Assembly (NCBI GenBank): GCA_949130495.1
Contig: OX422215.1
Span: 532,563,755 to 532,627,754, forward strand
Length of the DNA: 64,000 bases
Direction: 5' to 3'
Source of the DNA: Sambucus nigra
Taxonomy: Eukaryota; Streptophyta; Magnoliopsida; Dipsacales; Adoxaceae
Both the position numbers and the translations under genes were made by a program. Below, piece by piece: positions 58,225-64,000 of this stretch. Numbering within the stretch: position 1 is the stretch's first letter; every line of letters begins with the position of its first letter. A model generated the notes under the pieces. The model did not search any database. It had not been told where the DNA came from and saw only the letters and a list, made by a program, of their open reading frames with translations.

Positions 58225-61200
58225 GTGGTGAGGTCAGTATTAGATCTTTAGACATCGATGTTGGTTTGGGGTAGTCACGCTAGTTTAGTGGTGGTTGTAG
58301 TTTGTGTCCTCGACAATGAAGTTAAAGGTATTAGCACGATAATTAAATTAGTGCCAAGTGGCATACGTTCAAGTTAGTTGTATAAATCACTTCCTCATTT
58401 CTGATTAAGTGTGTTAATAATTTATGGTTGTCCATGTAAACCAATAAGTGGTGACACTGAGGTTCATATTGTGAGGTGTTTTATGTTCTAGCCTTTATAG
58501 ACGAAAAGACTTTAGAGATGTTGATAGAATGAGATATCGTTCGTTGGGCATGTGGCACCAAATCGTATATGATTAATAGTAGAGATTGATAGTTAGAGTG
58601 TCATAACTATGTAATCGGAAATAGTGATTCTAAATTCTATGTGGCCTTAGGTAAAACACATATGAGAGTTCATATCATTGTTATAATTCCGCAAATTCGA
58701 TCCTTGGCGTAATACCGTAATTGATGGTAAATTTGATTAGCATATAAAGTTTGTGTGGGCCAAAGCTAGAGGATAAGTAAGTCTTAATTGATGGAATGAT
58801 ACCCTGATGGATGAATGTACCTTAGTTGTTGTTGGTCGATGAATGTACCATAATTAGAGTTACGGGCCATTTATAACAAGGTAGTGAAACCTTAATGGTA
58901 GTAGTAACGTCGTGTGGTGACCATCGTGACTTAGCATGAAAGCTTGTGGATTTCCCTATCGAAATTAAGTGAATGAGCAATGTGTTTACTTAGGTCCCTT
59001 GGTTTTGGGCTCGAGTTTAGTATGTCCCGATTCATGTACCTTGACTATAATGTGGATTTAGATAATCTTGGTGATTGAGGTAATCTAGGAGGGAACCTAG
59101 ATAATCGTGGTGACTTAGTATTTAAGTAAATGAGTTGTGATGTGTAGAATAGGACCTCTTGCGGCGTCGTTAGGGTGGGCCTCCTCTCAGGTAATACTCG
59201 GCGTCCTATGTCCAACCAAAACCTGGATGGTATTAATTTATAGTTTGATGATTATAGTGTGGCATTAAGAAATATGATCCCTTGTGGCATTCATGGGTGT
59301 GGTCCTTGGTGTTTATAGGCAATGCTCGACGTCCTGCATCCTACCAAAAAATATATATAGTTGTGTCAATTAGTAAATTAATACATAGTAAGGCAAATCA
59401 GTCATAGTGGTTACACACTCATTAGAGATTAAAAGTTTGTAAGTTTGTGAAACCATGTTGAAAAGTTCCTTGGAGGTATATACTAAGTTTTGTCTAATGA
59501 AATATTGATGCGAGAGGTAGTCATTCCCCAGAAATAGTGAATTTAAGGTTGTGTATCATTGGTCATGGTATGACTTGTGATTTCGTGTAATAGATTTGTA
59601 AGATGCTTAGATAAATAATTGAATTTGGTGTCGTCACCCATGAGGCATTGGGTATCATTGTTGTATTGAAGTTTACATAAGTGGTGGCAGACTATTGATG
59701 ATTTTGGTACTGTTAGATCAGGTCAATTTGTAGCAGTGCCTTGGAGTTAGTGATACAACTTTTGATTTTAGGCATGTGTCATGATATGGCCTTCGAGGAT
59801 AATTTCAAAAATAGGTTGATTAATGCTAGGTGGTGCACCTAGGAGACTTATCACACGATGAAGTTCGTTATGGCTTTTAGAAATATAACTCGGGATGGAG
59901 TGTTAGACTTGATTATAGAGCCTGCGTGTGCTACCTGTATGGTTAGTAATTACTCTATCAAGGGAAATCATTAGGCATGAGTGACGTTTGAAATTTGAGA
60001 TGCCATTAGAATGATTATGATTTGAGATCATGTAGGCATTACTAAGAGTGGTAGCAATGGTTCATGTTTGAAACTATGTGAGCGCTATGTTCATTTGATA
60101 AGAGTGGTCTCGAAAATTGGGGTTAGCTACTGCATGTTGAAATTTTAGAGGCCTAGCTTTGATAGGTCGGTAACTAATGATAAGCGTGAATTGAAGTAAT
60201 TTTGTCTTGATTTAGGATAGTTATTTTCACCAGTGACGGATAGGTAGCATTAGTCCTAAGGAGGGAAGCCTAAATTCCGAAAGGAAATTAATTTTTGTAT
60301 TTTGTCCGTTCCACATGGACGAATGATTCTTGAGTAGAACTCGTCAAGGTTAAGAGGTCAAGCCAGGGTACATGGCAAGGCTAAGGTGCTTAAAAAATGT
60401 TGGTAAAGGGTTAGAAACTTCTCATGTACATCGTGGGTTCGTACTTCATATGGGTCGATCCATTATCAGAATTTTACTGATTCCCTTTAGCATAGAAGTT
60501 GCCTGATTCATTGTATTCTTGTGTATTCCTTGATCCCGAAAAGGGGAAGTTATGGATCAATTGTGATTCGGTGTGGTGCTGCATAATCTCAGTAGTGACG
60601 TGGGTTAGGCCTATTATGGCTAATACGTCACGGTACGTGAGTGCTCTCTTCTTCGGATATACTTTTATTTTTCACCAGTCTGTGTAGGTTCATGGCCTCG
60701 TGCTCTTGCATGTGGATCTCATATGTTACTTAATTAACTTAGTCTAACATGTGTGTTAGTTAACAGATATAACTAGTTATGACTTAGCCGTGCGTTTTGA
60801 GGTTGTGACATGAGGATTTTCTGAATGTTGAAACTTGATAAAATGTTAGACGATGTTAACGATGCACTCTATTAAGGGTTGTACGGATTGGAAATGCGAT
60901 CCATCATGTACATTAGTGTTGTGATGCCAAGAATGACTCTAGGTTATCATAAGGATCTCATAAGAGATATCGGTCGGGTAGAACTATGTGATAAGGTGAT
61001 TGTCTTAGAAATCATTAATATGTGTAACGAGAAGTGTTGAGGTTATATCAGCTTATGCTAGGCATGATCCGTGATTATTTCGAGAAACGTGGAGAGTGAA
61101 TCCTAACTTAGGAATGATCCATGTTATTGAACTCATCATTGATGTTACAATGTTTGATGAGTATCAATCATCTCAAGCATGCTTCAAATTTTGGCAATAA

Positions 61201-61360
61201 GGCCTTAAGGTTAGTCTTGCTGGGATTAGCAACGTTGGTTGATTAAAGTGGAATCCTTAGGTTTAGACCATAGTGTTGAGGACACTTGAATATAAAACTG
61301 GTCATGAGTAAATGGAGTATAAATTTTGATAAACTAAGAATTTCAAGGAAGAAATTACCT
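58225..61360 (+). other. Non-coding interior of element G
   Basis: About 3.1 kb with no gag, PR, RT or integrase motif in any frame; the longest ORF is about 62 codons. Contains two copies of a GGCGTCCTATG..CCAACC / GACGTCCTGCATCC motif at 59155-59345, similar to the repeats near the 3' end of chromovirus LTRs. The end reads TTCAAGGAAGAAATTACC, the decayed chromovirus 3' motif (compare C and D). Either a LARD-type interior or a gag-pol too decayed to see. Confidence 0.5.
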
Positions 61361-61371
61361 AAGGAGGGAAG
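61361..61371 (+). other. Polypurine tract of G
   Basis: AAGGAGGGAAG two bases before the right LTR start TGTTATATCCCGC. Confidence 0.65.
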
Positions 61372-61373
61372 TT

Positions 61374-64000
61374 TGTTATATCCCGCTCCAGTAAATTGAT
61401 TAAATTATGCACAAATTTTATATGAGGAAGAATCAACTATAATTATAAGGAAGTGTGTGTAACAAATGGGATTATATAGAGAGTTATTGGATTGTGGACA
61501 TTACATGGATTGTATAAGGATTATAAAAAATTTTAGGTTATGAATTATGTATGCATTCTTTAAGACTTTGGATACTGAATCGGAGCAGATGTGAAAAATC
61601 AAGAAAGGATAGGGTTTTAAAGAGAAAAATCAGTCGCATCCAGCGGGTCATTCAAAGAGACATTCACTATAGCTCGAATGATAATTAGGGTCATTCAAAT
61701 GATGACCTCCGATCATTCGAACGACCTTCATGTCAGGTCAGTCCTTCGCCAATCAAAACGCGATCTTCATTACAACCTTAGATCAAATGAGTTGTCGATC
61801 CATGAACGATTCTTACCTGATGTGGGAAGGGTTTTTGGGGATAAGGTTTTCCTATTTTGGGAGAAAATATCCTTGTTTGAACTATAAGAGAGAGTCGTGT
61901 GAGATTAAGAAAAGGAATATCCATTCCTATTTCTACACTCCTCACAGATAACTGTTGCTCCCTCTTCCTTACTGGAGATGTCTTCCATTGCTTTGTTCCT
62001 TAAGTTTAGCTAATGCATTCATAACAAAATAATTATTCCCTAGTTATAAAGAAATATATATATATATATGAAATATGTAGAAGTTGGTTGTTAGAAGGTT
62101 TTTAATGTGCATTTAAAGGGAGTTATTTAGAATAAGAAGAATACATTATTGGAGGTTTTATAAAGGGTATTTGGTGGGATTTCTTGGATCTTCCATGGAG
62201 GACTGTATGGTGGAGTTTTTTTTTGTGAATCCCTTTAGGCCACCTTTGGAGGTTGGGGATTCACCCATATTCACCATCACCACCACCATCCTTGAGACCT
62301 TTTAGGTGGGGTAATCTACTCCTGTTATATTTGAGACTCCCTTTGATAAATATTGTAGTCATATTGTTGTGTATGATTAAGAGTAGGATTAACATTTTAT
62401 GGAATAAAAATGTAAGAAGTGTTATTTTGGTGCAAATCTAGCGAAAAAGAACCAATAAACATTTTTATGAGAAAAAAATATAAGAAATGTTATTTTGGTG
62501 CAAACATTTTTATGGAATAAAAATATAAGAAATATTATTTTGGTGTATTTCTAGTGAAAAAGAAGTCATGAACATTTTATGGAATAAAAATGTGTAAGAA
62601 ATATTATTTTGGTGTATTTCTAGTAAACAGAAATAACGAACATTTTTTTGGAATAAAAATGTGAGAAAATGATATTTTTGTGTATTTATAGTAGAAAGAA
62701 ATAATGAGAGTTTTATGAAATGAAATGTGGAATGATGTTAATGTTGTCAAAATGTGTAGGAAATAACTATTTCTAAGTTTCTTGCAAAATAGAGGCTTCA
62801 CGAACAAATGGACATTTGTTGAGTTTAAAGAAATTGATAAAATATCTTTATCACATGAAAAGTATGTTTGTAATAAATGGTAAAAATTTCGAGAATGGAT
62901 TGTGTGTTTAATCCACTTGGTAGGATTTTAGTATTTAAAGTCCACCTTCTATGCATACAACCTTGTAGTATTTTGATAATAAATATGTGAGAAAGTTTAA
63001 AAAAAGTCTTGTTGAGTTTTTACATAAAAGGAGGCAAAGGGAAATTTTAGTCTCGAAATTGTGTGGGAAAAGGGATATTGAGAATGTGAAAATGTAGAGT
63101 ATAAGACTACATGTGTTAAATGAAAGAAATGGTAATTTCTCAAAATGAAAAAGTTGTTTTGTGTAAAGGGTGACATTAAATAAGTGTTAAAATGGTTAAA
63201 GTGTTTTACATGTTAATTTGGAAAGTTAATAACCATTCTGAGAAATAACACTTATTAAAGGACTAAACTGCAAGTTTGGCAAACAAAGCGTAAATTGGTA
63301 ATTAACTTCTGGTGGAACATTTTATGGAATAAAAATGTTAAAGAATGTCTTTACACTAATATGTGTGAAAAATGAATTAAGTCCTAAAACGTGAATGATT
63401 TTAGTATAAATCACGTGTGTGTCGATAAGGGACTTAAAGAAGAAAAGTAACAAATTTCCAAGTGTTAATGGAAAAACGAACGGTTAAGTCCGAATTTTGG
63501 CTTCGGCTGGGTAAAAGTAAGAAAATGGAATAACGTGGACATGAGTAAAATTTTAAACAGTTAATAAGGACTCGGATACAACCGGGAATAAGCAAGAAGG
63601 GCTCGGAGCCCTTGGGTGAAAAGCCCTAAATCACTGGACAAAGCATACGGTGCACATAGACATCGGTGTGGAGCCCGTGTAAGTATGTTGTAAAGGAAGA
63701 TTACAAAAAAAATATAAAAAGGAATACAGAACATGTCAAGAAATGGGTTGTGTGGTAAAATGTGTTTATACAACCTAACTTGAATGAATGAAATAAATGT
63801 TCCGGTAAAGGTGAAATGGACATGTAAATGTGTAAATCTATAAGTTAAGGTAAAAAAAGGTAAAGTAAAGTGGGGAAATGGGTGGTTAAGTAACCTAAGT
63901 TGTTAAACCCATATTTTGCATAAGTATGTATTGAAAGGTTTTCAAATGACAAAGAAGTATTTTCTAACACGGTGAATGCGTTTGTTGAAATGGTACTTTT
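61374..64000 (+). mobile_element. Right LTR of element G (runs off window)
   Basis: Starts TGTTATATCCCGCTCC after the PPT. From 61635 it is collinear with 55255-57535. Contains the CGAATGAT/TTCGAACGACC cluster at 61637-61735 and the tandem array at about 62395-62735. Its end lies beyond 64000. Small ORFs (61678-61951, 62604-62807 and others) are incidental. Confidence 0.7.

Overview
The window is intergenic, repeat-dominated nuclear DNA of a flowering plant. No host gene, rRNA, tRNA or CRISPR array could be supported. Almost everything recognisable is LTR retrotransposon: Ty1/copia (SIRE/Maximus-like), Ty3/gypsy Tat lineage (two RNase H domains plus an antisense ORF) and chromoviruses (chromodomain, TGTAACACC-type LTR ends), plus one hAT-like DNA element. 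These lineages together are typical of large angiosperm genomes; the species cannot be named from what is visible. All coding regions are broken by stops and frameshifts, so they are entered as pseudogenes. Coordinates of LTR ends rest on terminal TG..CA, primer-binding sites (PBS), polypurine tracts (PPT), comparison of the paired copies and target-site duplications (TSDs), all read by eye.

Layout. 1-1705: 5' end of a minus-strand copia element E (gag start, PBS, 1.5 kb LTR) that continues to the left of the window. 1706-3056: AT-rich LTR-like filler. 3062-28435: Tat-lineage gypsy A (+), flanked by the TSD gagat. A is split at 7879/21684 by copia B (minus, 7880-21683). The 3' LTR of B is itself split by element C (7976-13334, TSD tgaat). 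C is a young element with two nearly identical 2.4 kb LTRs and only 587 bp of non-coding interior. A carries gag, PR, RT, RNase H and a second RNase H on the left of the nest, and integrase, a 173-bp tandem array and an antisense ORF with a Transposase_28-like domain on the right.

28441-29424: LTR-like filler. 29425-39937: an old chromovirus D (+) of the Tekay/Del type with 2.8 kb LTRs, gag-pol and a C-terminal chromodomain. About 40242-41684: a second LTR of the E family without an adjoining body. 41685-52525: a decayed chromovirus F (+). Its gag is interrupted by an LTR of the B family (47206-about 48270) and its gag-PR spacer by a 725-bp hAT-like element (49071-49795, near-perfect 8-bp TSD). 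Upstream lie repeated promoter-like U3 modules and a 141-codon decayed ORF (46256-46681) behind a 3' splice-site-like sequence. 52526-55254: LTR-like pieces, C19 and CA/TA microsatellites, a local duplication and another copy of the F-type U3 module. 55255-64000: a large non-coding chromovirus-like element G, with paired long LTRs and a 3.1 kb interior without coding capacity; its right LTR runs off the window.

The elements do not form a pathway. The relationships are historical: A landed first, B landed in A, and C landed in B. C and G have no gag-pol and would have needed proteins from an autonomous chromovirus such as a relative of D. The most unusual recurrent signal is a cluster of palindromic TCGA/TTCGAA/CCGG motifs, seen in the LTRs of at least six unrelated families, and close upstream of a TATA-like box wherever one was found.
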